A stretch of 64,000 nt of DNA, taken from positions 48,016-112,015 of the forward strand of contig JAEYRB010000062.1 in NCBI GenBank assembly GCA_023409735.1, written 5' to 3'. The notes beneath the pieces were generated by a model that worked only from the letters and a program-made list of their open reading frames with translations, was not told the origin of the DNA and ran no database searches. Both the position numbers and the translations under genes were made by a program. Below, piece after piece: positions 1-7,660 of the stretch. Source of the DNA: Bacillota bacterium. GTDB taxonomy: Bacteria; Bacillota; Clostridia; Acetivibrionales; DTU013. Within the stretch, counting starts at the first letter, position 1, and each line of letters opens with the position of its first letter.

Positions 1-623
1 AGAAAACCGGAATCGATCTACCTGATGAAAAGTCGGGTATGATGTCTTCAAAGGAACTGAAAAAGCAGCTGAGAAATGATATATGGAGGCCGGCTGATAC
101 AGCGCAGGTTTCTATCGGCCAATTCGATAATGCTTTTACGCCTCTCCAGATTGCCAACTACATAAGCACTATCGCCAATGGAGGTAAACGATATACTCCA
201 TACATCATTAAAAGTGTCGTCGGATATGACGGGTCAATAATAAATGAAACAGTGCCCTCTTATATTGAGGTACCTGTTAAGGAGGCGACTATTGATGCGG
301 TTAAAGAAGGTATGATAGCTGTTGCAGCCGGCACTGACGGTACGGCATATAAATATTTTTCCGACCTGCCATTCAAGGTAGCAGGCAAAACAGGTACTGC
401 ACAAACCTCAACCCAGGCTTCTCACTCGGCTAACGCGCTTTTTGTATGCTATGCACCGGCAGATGATCCTCAGATTGCTGTAGCCGTAGTGGTGGAAAGA
501 GGTGCTTGGGGCTCCAATGTTGCGCCAATTGCCAGGGACATAATAGATGAATACTTCGGACTTAATGAGTCGAATTCGGATGATAATATTCTAAAATCTG
601 AAGAACCGCTTTTTAATGAATAA
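1..623 (+). CDS. mrdA: Penicillin-binding protein 2 (transpeptidase), C-terminal part
   Basis: The reading frame is open from the left edge, so the gene begins outside the window; the ATG at 39 is internal. The visible ~205 residues are the end of a class B penicillin-binding protein transpeptidase domain. The third active-site motif, KTG (in GKTGTAQT), is encoded at 387-395, and the following FVCYAP and AVAVVVERG stretches are typical of the domain's last strands. Such enzymes cross-link peptidoglycan outside the membrane, and the PBP2 type works with the elongation machinery. Position directly upstream of minCDE matches the mreBCD-pbp2-minCDE arrangement common in clostridia. The SxxK and SxN motifs are outside the window, so the assignment to PBP2 rests on context. 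Confidence 0.85.
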   Translation, partial: KTGIDLPDEKSGMMSSKELKKQLRNDIWRPADTAQVSIGQFDNAFTPLQIANYISTIANGGKRYTPYIIKSVVGYDGSIINETVPSYIEVPVKEATIDAVKEGMIAVAAGTDGTAYKYFSDLPFKVAGKTGTAQTSTQASHSANALFVCYAPADDPQIAVAVVVERGAWGSNVAPIARDIIDEYFGLNESNSDDNILKSEEPLFNE

Positions 624-745
624 AAGAAGTCATACCATACGGTTTTATTACAATATTTTTCTTGTTAATTTAATAAAATAATGTGATAATTGTAAAGTGA
701 TGATGAATAATGACTGAAAATTGTCTTGTAACAGGGGGTTTATCC

Positions 746-1435
746 ATGGAGGAGAACAACATAAGCTTCAAGGCAACGGTTAATGGCTTAATACTTGTAA
801 TGCCGGCAGAGGATGATTTTGACACTGTGATAGTAGGTATCGAAAAAAAGCTGGAATCCTCAGGCAGGTTTTTTAAAGGTGCAAGCCTGGCTGTAAAGTA
901 CCGTGGCAGAAAGCTTACGTGTGAACAGGAAGACGCAATTTCAAAGCTTTTATCAGAAAGGACAGGAGCAGAGATCAAAAGCTTTGATGAGGACCTGACG
1001 CAGCCTGAGAAAGAGCCTGATGAAAACGATAGGTCTTTTGAGAGACCTAAAATGAGAATGATATACTTTAAAGGCCTTGATGAGGGAATGACTAAATTTT
1101 ATAAGGGGACTGTCAGATCAGGTCAGCTTGTAAGTTATGAAGGGAATATTGTCATTGTTGGTGATGTTAACCCCGGAGGAGAAGTGATCGCTGCAGGTAA
1201 TGTAGTGGTAATGGGGTCGCTCAGAGGCATGGTACATGCCGGAGCAGATGGAAACAAGGAAGCTGTAGTTGCAGCATTGAGCTTGCAGCCGACACAGCTG
1301 CGTATTGCAGATGTAATTACCAGACCGCCTGATACCTCAGATGAGCGCGATAATAAAAATCAATATACACCTGAAATGGCTTTCGTAAAGGATAACCTTG
1401 TGTATATTGAAAGATTTCTTCCACAGTATAAGTAA
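746..1435 (+). CDS. minC: Septum site-determining protein MinC
   Basis: MinC is the FtsZ inhibitor of the Min system; MinD recruits it to the membrane, where it blocks septa near the poles. The protein (229 residues) has a variable N-terminal FtsZ-binding domain and, after a charged linker, the C-terminal beta-helix with the repeats GNIVIVGDVNPGGEVIAAGN and VVMGSLRGMVHAG, a clear MinC_C signature. I chose the ATG at 746 because AGGGGG lies seven bases upstream; the in-frame ATG at 710 would add 12 residues but has no ribosome-binding site. It is followed by minD and minE. Confidence 0.93.
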   Translation: MEENNISFKATVNGLILVMPAEDDFDTVIVGIEKKLESSGRFFKGASLAVKYRGRKLTCEQEDAISKLLSERTGAEIKSFDEDLTQPEKEPDENDRSFERPKMRMIYFKGLDEGMTKFYKGTVRSGQLVSYEGNIVIVGDVNPGGEVIAAGNVVVMGSLRGMVHAGADGNKEAVVAALSLQPTQLRIADVITRPPDTSDERDNKNQYTPEMAFVKDNLVYIERFLPQYK

Positions 1436-1557
1436 GAGCAATAAGTAAATTGACAAATAAACTGAAAAACTATATATTTTACATGAGGCCTATAAATAAA
1501 GGCTTTTGCGTATTTTACTAATGCAGGCTGCCATAGTAATTATTAGGAGGTATTCGG

Positions 1558-2358
1558 ATGGGTGAAGTCATAGTAATAACGTCTGGAAAAGGCGGCGTAG
1601 GCAAAACAACAACAACTGCTAATATAGGTACAGGTCTTGCCTTATCAGGAAAGAAAGTCGTACTTATTGATACAGATATTGGATTAAGAAATCTTGACGT
1701 AGTAATGGGCTTAGAAAACAGGATCGTATATGACATCGTTGATGTAGTAGAAGGTTTTTGCCGAATTAAGCAGGCACTCATTAAGGACAAGCGGTATGAA
1801 GGGCTTTATCTTCTACCGGCAGCTCAGACAAAAGATAAGTCAGCAATTAACCCTCATCAGATGATAAAGCTTTGTGATGAATTAAAGGAAGAATTTGATT
1901 ACATAATTATAGATTGTCCGGCTGGCATAGAGCAGGGCTTTAAAAATGCAATAGCAGGAGCTGATAGGGCAATTGTCGTTACAACTCCTGAAGTTTCGGC
2001 AGTAAGGGATGCGGATAGAATTATTGGCTTATTGGAGGCAAATGAGGTCCGTAATCCGAAGCTTCTGATAAACAGACTGCGTAATGATATGGTTAAGCGC
2101 GGAGATATGATGAATATTGATGATATTATCGATATACTTGCTATAGGACTTATAGGAGTTGTTCCTGATGATGAAAAGATAATCGTTTCAACAAACAGGG
2201 GCGAACCTGCTATAAATGATGACAAGTCTTTGGCAGGTCAGGCATATAGAAATATTGTTAAAAGAATAATGGGAGAAGAGGTTCCATTTATGAATCTTGA
2301 TGAAAATCAAGGATTCATGTTGAAACTAAAAAAGCTGTTCGGCATAAAGGCCAACTGA
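1558..2358 (+). CDS. minD: Septum site-determining ATPase MinD
   Basis: MinD is the membrane-cycling ATPase that carries MinC. The 266-residue protein starts with the deviant Walker A motif SGKGGVGKTTTTANIG, followed by DTDIGLRNLD (Walker A') and IIIDCPAGIE (Walker B region). The C-terminus FMLKLKKLFGIKAN is the amphipathic membrane-targeting helix expected of MinD. The start has a strong ribosome-binding site (TAGGAGG). It lies 122 bp after minC and 15 bp before minE, so minDE are probably one transcript. Length and motifs match the family with no anomalies. Confidence 0.97.
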   Translation: MGEVIVITSGKGGVGKTTTTANIGTGLALSGKKVVLIDTDIGLRNLDVVMGLENRIVYDIVDVVEGFCRIKQALIKDKRYEGLYLLPAAQTKDKSAINPHQMIKLCDELKEEFDYIIIDCPAGIEQGFKNAIAGADRAIVVTTPEVSAVRDADRIIGLLEANEVRNPKLLINRLRNDMVKRGDMMNIDDIIDILAIGLIGVVPDDEKIIVSTNRGEPAINDDKSLAGQAYRNIVKRIMGEEVPFMNLDENQGFMLKLKKLFGIKAN

Positions 2359-2373
2359 GAAGGAGGGATATAA

Positions 2374-2658
2374 ATGTTGCTTGATTTAAGTAGAATATTC
2401 GGCAAACCTAAGAACTCCAAGGATGTTGCCAAGGAAAGACTTAAGCTAGTGCTGATTCATGATAGAGCAAATGTTTCGCCTCAGTTTTTAGAGATGTTGA
2501 AGAGCGAAATAATCAAAGTCATTACTAATTACATGGATGTAGATGAGGATGAACTAAATATTCAGCTTACCAGAACAAAAAGTGATGACGGGGAAAGCAC
2601 AGTACCTGCGCTTTATGCAAATATCCCCATCAGGAATATTAAAAGCAGTGGGAAATAG
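2374..2658 (+). CDS. minE: Cell division topological specificity factor MinE
   Basis: MinE stimulates the MinD ATPase and removes MinC/D from mid-cell, giving Min oscillation. The 94-residue product has the usual length. Its N-terminal segment MLLDLSRIFGKPKNSKDVAKERL is the membrane/MinD-binding region, with KDVAKERLKLVLIHDRAN a close match to the MinE consensus, followed by the dimerisation domain. AGAAGGAGG precedes the ATG. Presence of MinE, rather than only DivIVA, indicates an oscillating Min system in this clostridium (inference from the family). Confidence 0.95.
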   Translation: MLLDLSRIFGKPKNSKDVAKERLKLVLIHDRANVSPQFLEMLKSEIIKVITNYMDVDEDELNIQLTRTKSDDGESTVPALYANIPIRNIKSSGK

Positions 2659-2671
2659 GAATTAATTGTTT

Positions 2672-3064
2672 ATGAATATTGCGCTTATTGCACACGATAA
2701 AAAAAAAGAATTAATGGTTGATTTCTGTATAGCATACAGATCAATTCTTAAACAGCACTCTCTTTTTTCAACGGACACCACAGGTTCCTTCATAATTGAG
2801 GGAGCGGATCTGCATGTTTATAGATTTTCATCGGGATGTTTAGGCGGTGTTCAGCAGATTGGCACAAGAGTTTCGCTGGATGAAATGGATCTGGTAATAT
2901 TCCTTACGGATCCAACGATTTCCGGTGAGTATGATGCCGACCTAAATACCTTGCTAAAATTGTGTGATGCGAATATTATACCCTTTGCGACTAACATTGC
3001 TACCGCAGAAATGCTTATAAAAGGCCTCGAGCGGGGAGATTTGTCATGGAGGGATAACAAGTAA
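2672..3064 (+). CDS. mgsA: Methylglyoxal synthase-like protein with altered active site
   Basis: The 130-residue product is clearly an MgsA homologue: it opens MNIALIAHDKKKELM and keeps GGxQQIG, DLVIF and IPFATNIATAEMLI. The family converts dihydroxyacetone phosphate to methylglyoxal. Three positions fixed in active enzymes differ here. The catalytic aspartate of GGDQQ is valine (GGVQQ, residue 60, GTT instead of GAT). The glycine in the phosphate loop TGTTG is aspartate (TDTTG, residue 35). The active-site histidine of the PHxPD segment is tyrosine (EYDAD, residue 87). The fold looks intact, so this may be a non-catalytic or changed paralogue. A TTG at 2666 is an alternative start. It follows minE by 13 bp and ends before a terminator. 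Confidence 0.85.
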   Translation: MNIALIAHDKKKELMVDFCIAYRSILKQHSLFSTDTTGSFIIEGADLHVYRFSSGCLGGVQQIGTRVSLDEMDLVIFLTDPTISGEYDADLNTLLKLCDANIIPFATNIATAEMLIKGLERGDLSWRDNK

Positions 3065-3151
3065 TTAGAAATTTGCATAAAAATACTATTAATATTTATA
3101 CGCTCTTATAAATCATTACATTAACACCTGAGTAGAAATTATGTAACACCT

Positions 3152-3187
3152 GCGGTATAGGCATACTAAGCCTGTACCGTTTTTTTA
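3152..3187 (+). terminator. Rho-independent terminator after the min-mgsA genes
   Basis: A hairpin with arms GCGGTATAGGC and GCCTGTACCG (one G-T pair) and a seven-base loop is followed directly by a run of seven T. It lies about 90 bp after the mgsA-like stop and closes the min cluster. Confidence 0.85.
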
Positions 3188-3189
3188 TG

Positions 3190-3250
3190 GCGCTGAACGA
3201 AGGTCTACAGCAAAAAGTTGAGGGGGCTCGATGCCCCCGAGGCTTTTATT
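3190..3250 (+). repeat. Dispersed hairpin repeat, copy A
   Basis: First of three related ~65-bp elements (others at 49341 and 50872). The shared core reads GAAGGxCTACAGCAAAAAG, then xTGAG, then a hairpin. In this copy the hairpin is GGGGGC-TCGAT-GCCCCC with outer pairing AAAAG/CTTTT. It begins a few bases after the T run of the preceding terminator. It lies in non-coding DNA upstream of the spoIVFA-like gene. Confidence 0.75.
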
Positions 3251-3393
3251 AATGCACCCCGCGTAAGCAAGATCCAGTATCACAGTTTTACTAGCATTTG
3301 CCTCTATCTTTTGTATACATAAAAATATAGTCCCGAAAATATAATTTAGTGAGTAACTTTGCATAAGAACAAAAAATACGGGAGATGAGAGCT

Positions 3394-4446
3394 ATGGATA
3401 ACACAGTCGTGCGTCAGAAATATTCAAACAGGCCTGCTGAATTTAGGACCCGTAGTAAAGGAAACAGCGGTAATAAGCAGTTGGGCACAATAATTGCACG
3501 ACAATTACTAATAAGCATATTGCTTCTTGCACTTGTTGTTACAGCCAGGAATATTGATATACCTGCAGGTAGAGCTGTGAATAACAGCATAAATTATGTT
3601 TTGACTTATGATATTAAAATGGATACGTTGACATCCGGTGTTAAAAAGCTTGCAGCAGATATTAAATACAGCATTACGCCTGATAACAACACAAAAAGCA
3701 CCAATAAAAGCGCTCAGACAGAGCAGCAGGATTCTGGAGCTGCTTTGTCAACCGGGTCTTCAAACCGGACAGAGGCATCGGTGCAGGGGACGGCGTCAAA
3801 TGGTTCTGGTGCAGACGAAACTCAAACACCGAGTGATACAGAAGCTTCTAATGAAGTGCGAACTTCCAATGAAACACTAACTTCGAGTAAAACACAAACC
3901 TCTAGTTTTGCACAAACCTCGGACACTCCAGAAGAATATACAATACCTTCTTCAGACGAAGCAGCTGAACAGGAAAACAAAGTCGAGTACACAGATGAAA
4001 CAACGATGCCGGAATCTTCAGTATTATCAGCTGCAATTAACAGGTTCAACGGAGAGTATAGCATGCTCTTACCAGTGGAGGGTACAGTCAGTACATTATT
4101 TGGCACTGTAACTAAAAGCGGAGTGATACATAAGGGAATTGACATTGATATCGGCAATGATAAAGACAGCAATGTTAAGGCTGTACTGGACGGTGTTATA
4201 GAGGACACAGGCAGATCACGCGAATACGGAAGCTATGTCAGGGTAAAGCATTCAGACGGACTTGAAACCATATATGCCCACTGCAGTACTATAGCTGTTG
4301 GTAAGGGAAAAGCTGTGAGAAAGGGAGATACCATAGCAAGCATTGGCAACACCGGAGCAGATATAGGATCTCATCTCCATTTTGAGGTGTGGAAGGGTAA
4401 TGAGCCGGTCGATCCGCTTGAATATGTCAGTGTGCCGATTAATTGA
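3394..4446 (+). CDS. M23 (LytM) family protein, SpoIVFA-like
   Basis: The ~350-residue protein has a basic N-terminus, one membrane segment (about residues 33-52, LLISILLLALVVTA), a long Ser/Thr/Glu-rich linker, and a C-terminal LytM domain. The zinc ligands of M23 peptidases are present (HKGIDIDI and HLHFEVW), so it may be active, unlike degenerate LytM proteins. The linker holds a six-residue tandem repeat (TSNETL, TSSKTQ, TSSFAQ, TSDTPE; DNA 3865-3936). The gene overlaps the M50 protease gene by four bases, the arrangement of spoIVFA-spoIVFB, where SpoIVFA tethers and restrains the protease in the forespore outer membrane. ATG 3394 is preferred over 3385 because GGGAG is nine bases upstream. 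Confidence 0.75.
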   Translation: MDNTVVRQKYSNRPAEFRTRSKGNSGNKQLGTIIARQLLISILLLALVVTARNIDIPAGRAVNNSINYVLTYDIKMDTLTSGVKKLAADIKYSITPDNNTKSTNKSAQTEQQDSGAALSTGSSNRTEASVQGTASNGSGADETQTPSDTEASNEVRTSNETLTSSKTQTSSFAQTSDTPEEYTIPSSDEAAEQENKVEYTDETTMPESSVLSAAINRFNGEYSMLLPVEGTVSTLFGTVTKSGVIHKGIDIDIGNDKDSNVKAVLDGVIEDTGRSREYGSYVRVKHSDGLETIYAHCSTIAVGKGKAVRKGDTIASIGNTGADIGSHLHFEVWKGNEPVDPLEYVSVPIN

Positions 4447-5333
4447 AGATAATTACTGGTAAAACTGAATTACAGATATCCTTAGCCTTTTTTGCTATGC
4501 CTGTATTAGCTATGCTTCTTGGTCTTATAAATGAATATACCACAGCATTCCTGTCAATTTTAATACACGAACTGGGACATATGACAGTAGCGAGATCTTA
4601 TGGCTGTAGGTGCAATAAAATTTGCATTTTACCAATAGGCTTGACCATTTCTATAAACTGCGGAGATTGTCAGGAGAAAAAGCTTATACCGGTTTATCTT
4701 GCCGGGCCTGCTGCTAATATGCTGATTTTTGTTTTTTTCAAAGCAATGGCAGTACTGCTGGGGATAGAGAATAATTATATTAGCCTGATATGTCGGACAA
4801 ATATCTATTTGGGCCTGTTCAATATGATACCTGCATACCCTCTTGACGGAGGCAGAGTTTTTATGGCGGCTCTTGCAGGGAGGATGGGACTTGTTTCTGC
4901 TGGCAGGCTTATCCGCAAAATCGCACTAGCTGTTTCAATAGCCATAGTACTTTTTGGAATACTTGGTTCTCCGTCATCTGCCGGAGGGGTAAGTATGGTA
5001 ATAATCGGATTATATGTGATACTGACAATAAAAAGGAGCAGAACGGAGTGTGCATTTATGAATATAAAACAGATACTTTATAGGCGCGCTAAGCTACTTG
5101 GAAGAGGAATATATCCCGCAAGGGAGCTTGTTGTGATGAAAAATGTACTGCTTAGTACAACAATTAGCTGTATGGACCATGACAAATTCCATCTTATATA
5201 CGTTCTTGATGATAATTTGAGCCTTATAAGAACATTTACGGAAAACGATATTATAGAGGCTATGACAAATGAAAATGAAAACCTGACATTTGAGCAGCTG
5301 CTTGACATGCAAGTGCAGAAACCGCAAACATAA
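4443..5333 (+). CDS. M50 intramembrane metalloprotease, SpoIVFB-like
   Basis: The 296-residue membrane protein has the site-2 protease signature HELGH (residues 42-46) in an early membrane helix and the second metal-ligand motif AYPLDGGR (aspartate near residue 135). About four to six membrane segments are followed by a C-terminal cytoplasmic region resembling half a CBS domain (IYVLDDNLSLIRTFTENDI), as in SpoIVFB. In Bacillus SpoIVFB cleaves pro-sigma-K; here the partner gene upstream and the sporulation background support a similar job. The TTG start overlaps the previous stop, so translation is probably coupled. Confidence 0.82.
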   Translation: MKIITGKTELQISLAFFAMPVLAMLLGLINEYTTAFLSILIHELGHMTVARSYGCRCNKICILPIGLTISINCGDCQEKKLIPVYLAGPAANMLIFVFFKAMAVLLGIENNYISLICRTNIYLGLFNMIPAYPLDGGRVFMAALAGRMGLVSAGRLIRKIALAVSIAIVLFGILGSPSSAGGVSMVIIGLYVILTIKRSRTECAFMNIKQILYRRAKLLGRGIYPARELVVMKNVLLSTTISCMDHDKFHLIYVLDDNLSLIRTFTENDIIEAMTNENENLTFEQLLDMQVQKPQT

Positions 5334-5609
5334 CACTAAGACAATAGTAAGGCTTTGGTATCATAGCCATTTTTAGCATGGCACAAATAACTATAATAAC
5401 TAGATGACAGCAGCCTACTATTAGTATGTCTCATATGTTATTATAACACTTGTTCAACTTATAATTAGCGACAGCACCTTTTTTTATGGTTAGTGGTTAA
5501 CCCCGGAGCCATGGAATAAGGGTTAATTGGCGTTCTGGTGTAGTTTGCCCTATAGTCCGAGGATAACCCATATATGATACTTAAAAAGCTGCAGTAATTT
5601 TTAGTTGTA

Positions 5610-6470
5610 TTACAATATGCTGTGAATTATCTCAGCCGTAGATTTCGGTCTGTTCATTGTGTAAAGGTGAATTCCGTCAACGCCATTATCAATGAGCTCT
5701 CTTATCTGCAAGATTGCATATTCGATCCCTGCTTTGCGCAGGTCTTCGGGGTTATCCTGGTATTTATCCATCATTACAACAAGCTTAGCAGGTATTGAGC
5801 AGCCGCTTTTAGCAGTAATAGATTTTATCTGGTCTGCCCTGAATATTGGCATTATTCCTGCCGTGACCGGGCAATTTATTCCTATTGAACGTGCTTTATC
5901 AATAAAATCATAAAATAATCGATTGTCGAAGAATAGCTGTGTTATTAGAAAATCTGTGCCAGCGTCCGTTTTTTCCTTAAGGTGCAACAGGTCGTCGCTA
6001 AGCCTTCTGGAATCTACATGGCCTTCAACATAAGCAGCCGCGGCTATACAAAAATTATTAGCCTGTTTGATATGATCAACAAGCTCATATGCATAGTGGT
6101 ATTCACTTTTGCTGAAGTCAAGGTCAAGATTACCTGCAGGCGGATCGCCCCGCAGAGCAAGTACATTTTCCAACCCAAGCTCATGCATAGATTGGAGCAT
6201 TGAGTCGGTCTCTTCCCTTGAATGCCCGATACATGTAAAATGAGCCATACTATCTATATGATGAACATTCTTTATTCTTGCTGCGATTTCAAGCGTGCGT
6301 CCCTTTTGACTGCCTCCTGCGCCATAGGTCACACTTATATAATCAGGTTTAAGTGCTTCGAATTGATCAAGACGGTCATATATTGTTTCCAGAGGCACTT
6401 CTGACTTTGGCGGAAAAATTTCAAATGCTATTACAGGCTTTTTGTTGTGGAATTTTTCTATAATCTTCAT
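5610..6470 (-). CDS. metF: Methylenetetrahydrofolate reductase
   Basis: The 286-residue protein reduces 5,10-methylenetetrahydrofolate to 5-methyltetrahydrofolate with FAD. Recognisable elements are AFEIFPPKS at the N-terminus (with the catalytic glutamate), PDYISVTYGAGGS, AHFTCIGHS, ENVLALRGDPP and FLITQLFFD. The length fits the single-domain bacterial form. The ATG has GATGGGGGAC upstream on the minus strand. It stands alone between convergent spoIVFB-like and divergent nfnA genes. In anaerobes it can serve methionine synthesis or one-carbon flow; the window does not decide. I saw no SAM riboswitch in its upstream region. Confidence 0.95.
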   Translation of the reverse strand: MKIIEKFHNKKPVIAFEIFPPKSEVPLETIYDRLDQFEALKPDYISVTYGAGGSQKGRTLEIAARIKNVHHIDSMAHFTCIGHSREETDSMLQSMHELGLENVLALRGDPPAGNLDLDFSKSEYHYAYELVDHIKQANNFCIAAAAYVEGHVDSRRLSDDLLHLKEKTDAGTDFLITQLFFDNRLFYDFIDKARSIGINCPVTAGIMPIFRADQIKSITAKSGCSIPAKLVVMMDKYQDNPEDLRKAGIEYAILQIRELIDNGVDGIHLYTMNRPKSTAEIIHSIL

Positions 6471-6814
6471 ATTTGTCCCCCATCAAATTTACATTAACTT
6501 CATTATAACACCATGCAAAAGGCTGTCAAGTACAATTAAACGGTTGTTAAAGTAAATTAGCATTATTTATTCCAATAATGTTTCCAGGCACCTACTGAAG
6601 CGCTCTAATATAGCAGCCAGATGATTATGTTTATAACCCCGCCTTATGGGTAAAACTTGTTGAAGCTTATGAGTTTCCTTTGTTATATAAGCTTTAATAT
6701 TTGAAATATATGATTATATAGTATAAAATTACTCTTTGAATACTTATATTTGTGATTTAATAATAATGACTATATTATGTGAAATAAACTAATTTAAGAT
6801 GGGGAGGTCCTGGA
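6471..6814. other. Divergent intergenic region between metF and nfnA
   Basis: This AT-rich stretch must carry the promoters for metF (minus) and nfnAB (plus). A weak plus-strand candidate is TTGAAT at 6736 with TAATAA at 6758 (16-bp spacing). I see no gene, riboswitch or repeat. Confidence 0.4.
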
Positions 6815-7660
6815 ATGTATAAGATCATACGAAAGGAAGTGCTGAACTCACAGGTAAAGCTCCTGGAGGTAGAGGCACCATATATAGCAAGGAAGGCTGA
6901 ACCCGGGCAATTCATAATACTACGTGTAGATGAAGACGGAGAGAGGATACCTCTTACTATTGCGGATTATGATAGGGAGAAGGGGACAGTTACGATAATT
7001 TTTCAGGAAGTTGGCAAGACAACAAAGCTTCTTGGACAGCTTGAGCAGGGAGAAAGTATTCTTGATTTTGCAGGCCCGCTTGGAAAAGCAAGTGAGCTTG
7101 AAGGCTACAAAAAGGTTGCAGTAATAGGCGGAGGACTTGGAACTGCTATTGCTTATCCGCAGGCTAAAAAGCTTCACAGTATGGGAGCTGAGGTTGACGT
7201 CATTACCGGCTTCAGGAATGCCAGCCTGATTATATTGGAAAATGAACTTAAAGCGGCAAGTACACATCTCTTTGTTACTACTGATGACGGTTCTAATGGA
7301 AATAAGGGTTTTGTAACTGATATTGTAAAAAAGCTCATAGAAGATGGCAATAAATATGATCTTGTTATTGCTATAGGCCCTCTCATAATGATGAAAATGG
7401 TTTCACTTATGACAAAGCAGTATGGCATAAAGACTATTGTCAGTATGAATCCCGTTATGATAGATGGAACCGGCATGTGCGGCGGATGTAGACTCACAGT
7501 TGGAGGAAAGACTAAGTTTGCCTGTGTTGACGGGCCTGATTTTGATGGACATGAAGTCGATTTTGATGAAGCAATGAGAAGACAGATGATGTACAAGGGT
7601 CAGGAAAGGCAGGCAATAGAGGGACATAGCTGCAGAATGGAGGGGATGCGAAATGCCTAA
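6815..7660 (+). CDS. nfnA: NADH-dependent ferredoxin:NADP+ oxidoreductase, small subunit
   Basis: The 281-residue protein has the FAD/NAD-binding ferredoxin reductase fold of the sulfide/dihydroorotate dehydrogenase type: PGQFIILR and PLTIADYD for flavin binding, GGGLGTAIAYP for the nucleotide, and a C-terminal [2Fe-2S] site with cysteines in GTGMCGGCRLTVGGKTKFAC. In clostridia this protein pairs with a GltA-like flavoprotein to form NfnAB, which couples NADH and reduced ferredoxin to NADP+ reduction by electron bifurcation. The next gene overlaps it by eight bases and encodes that partner. GGGGAGG precedes the start. Function is inferred from the pair. Confidence 0.88.
   Translation: MYKIIRKEVLNSQVKLLEVEAPYIARKAEPGQFIILRVDEDGERIPLTIADYDREKGTVTIIFQEVGKTTKLLGQLEQGESILDFAGPLGKASELEGYKKVAVIGGGLGTAIAYPQAKKLHSMGAEVDVITGFRNASLIILENELKAASTHLFVTTDDGSNGNKGFVTDIVKKLIEDGNKYDLVIAIGPLIMMKMVSLMTKQYGIKTIVSMNPVMIDGTGMCGGCRLTVGGKTKFACVDGPDFDGHEVDFDEAMRRQMMYKGQERQAIEGHSCRMEGMRNA

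Noticed and set aside
3822..4208. Minus-strand frame of 128 codons opposite the SpoIVFA-like gene
   Set aside because: It mirrors the Ser/Thr-rich linker of the plus-strand gene; low-complexity sequence and no ribosome-binding site.
5334..5609. Short palindromic pieces (GGTTAGTGGTTAACC and others) between spoIVFB-like and metF genes
   Set aside because: No consistent stem with T run on either strand; cannot support a terminator or regulatory site.
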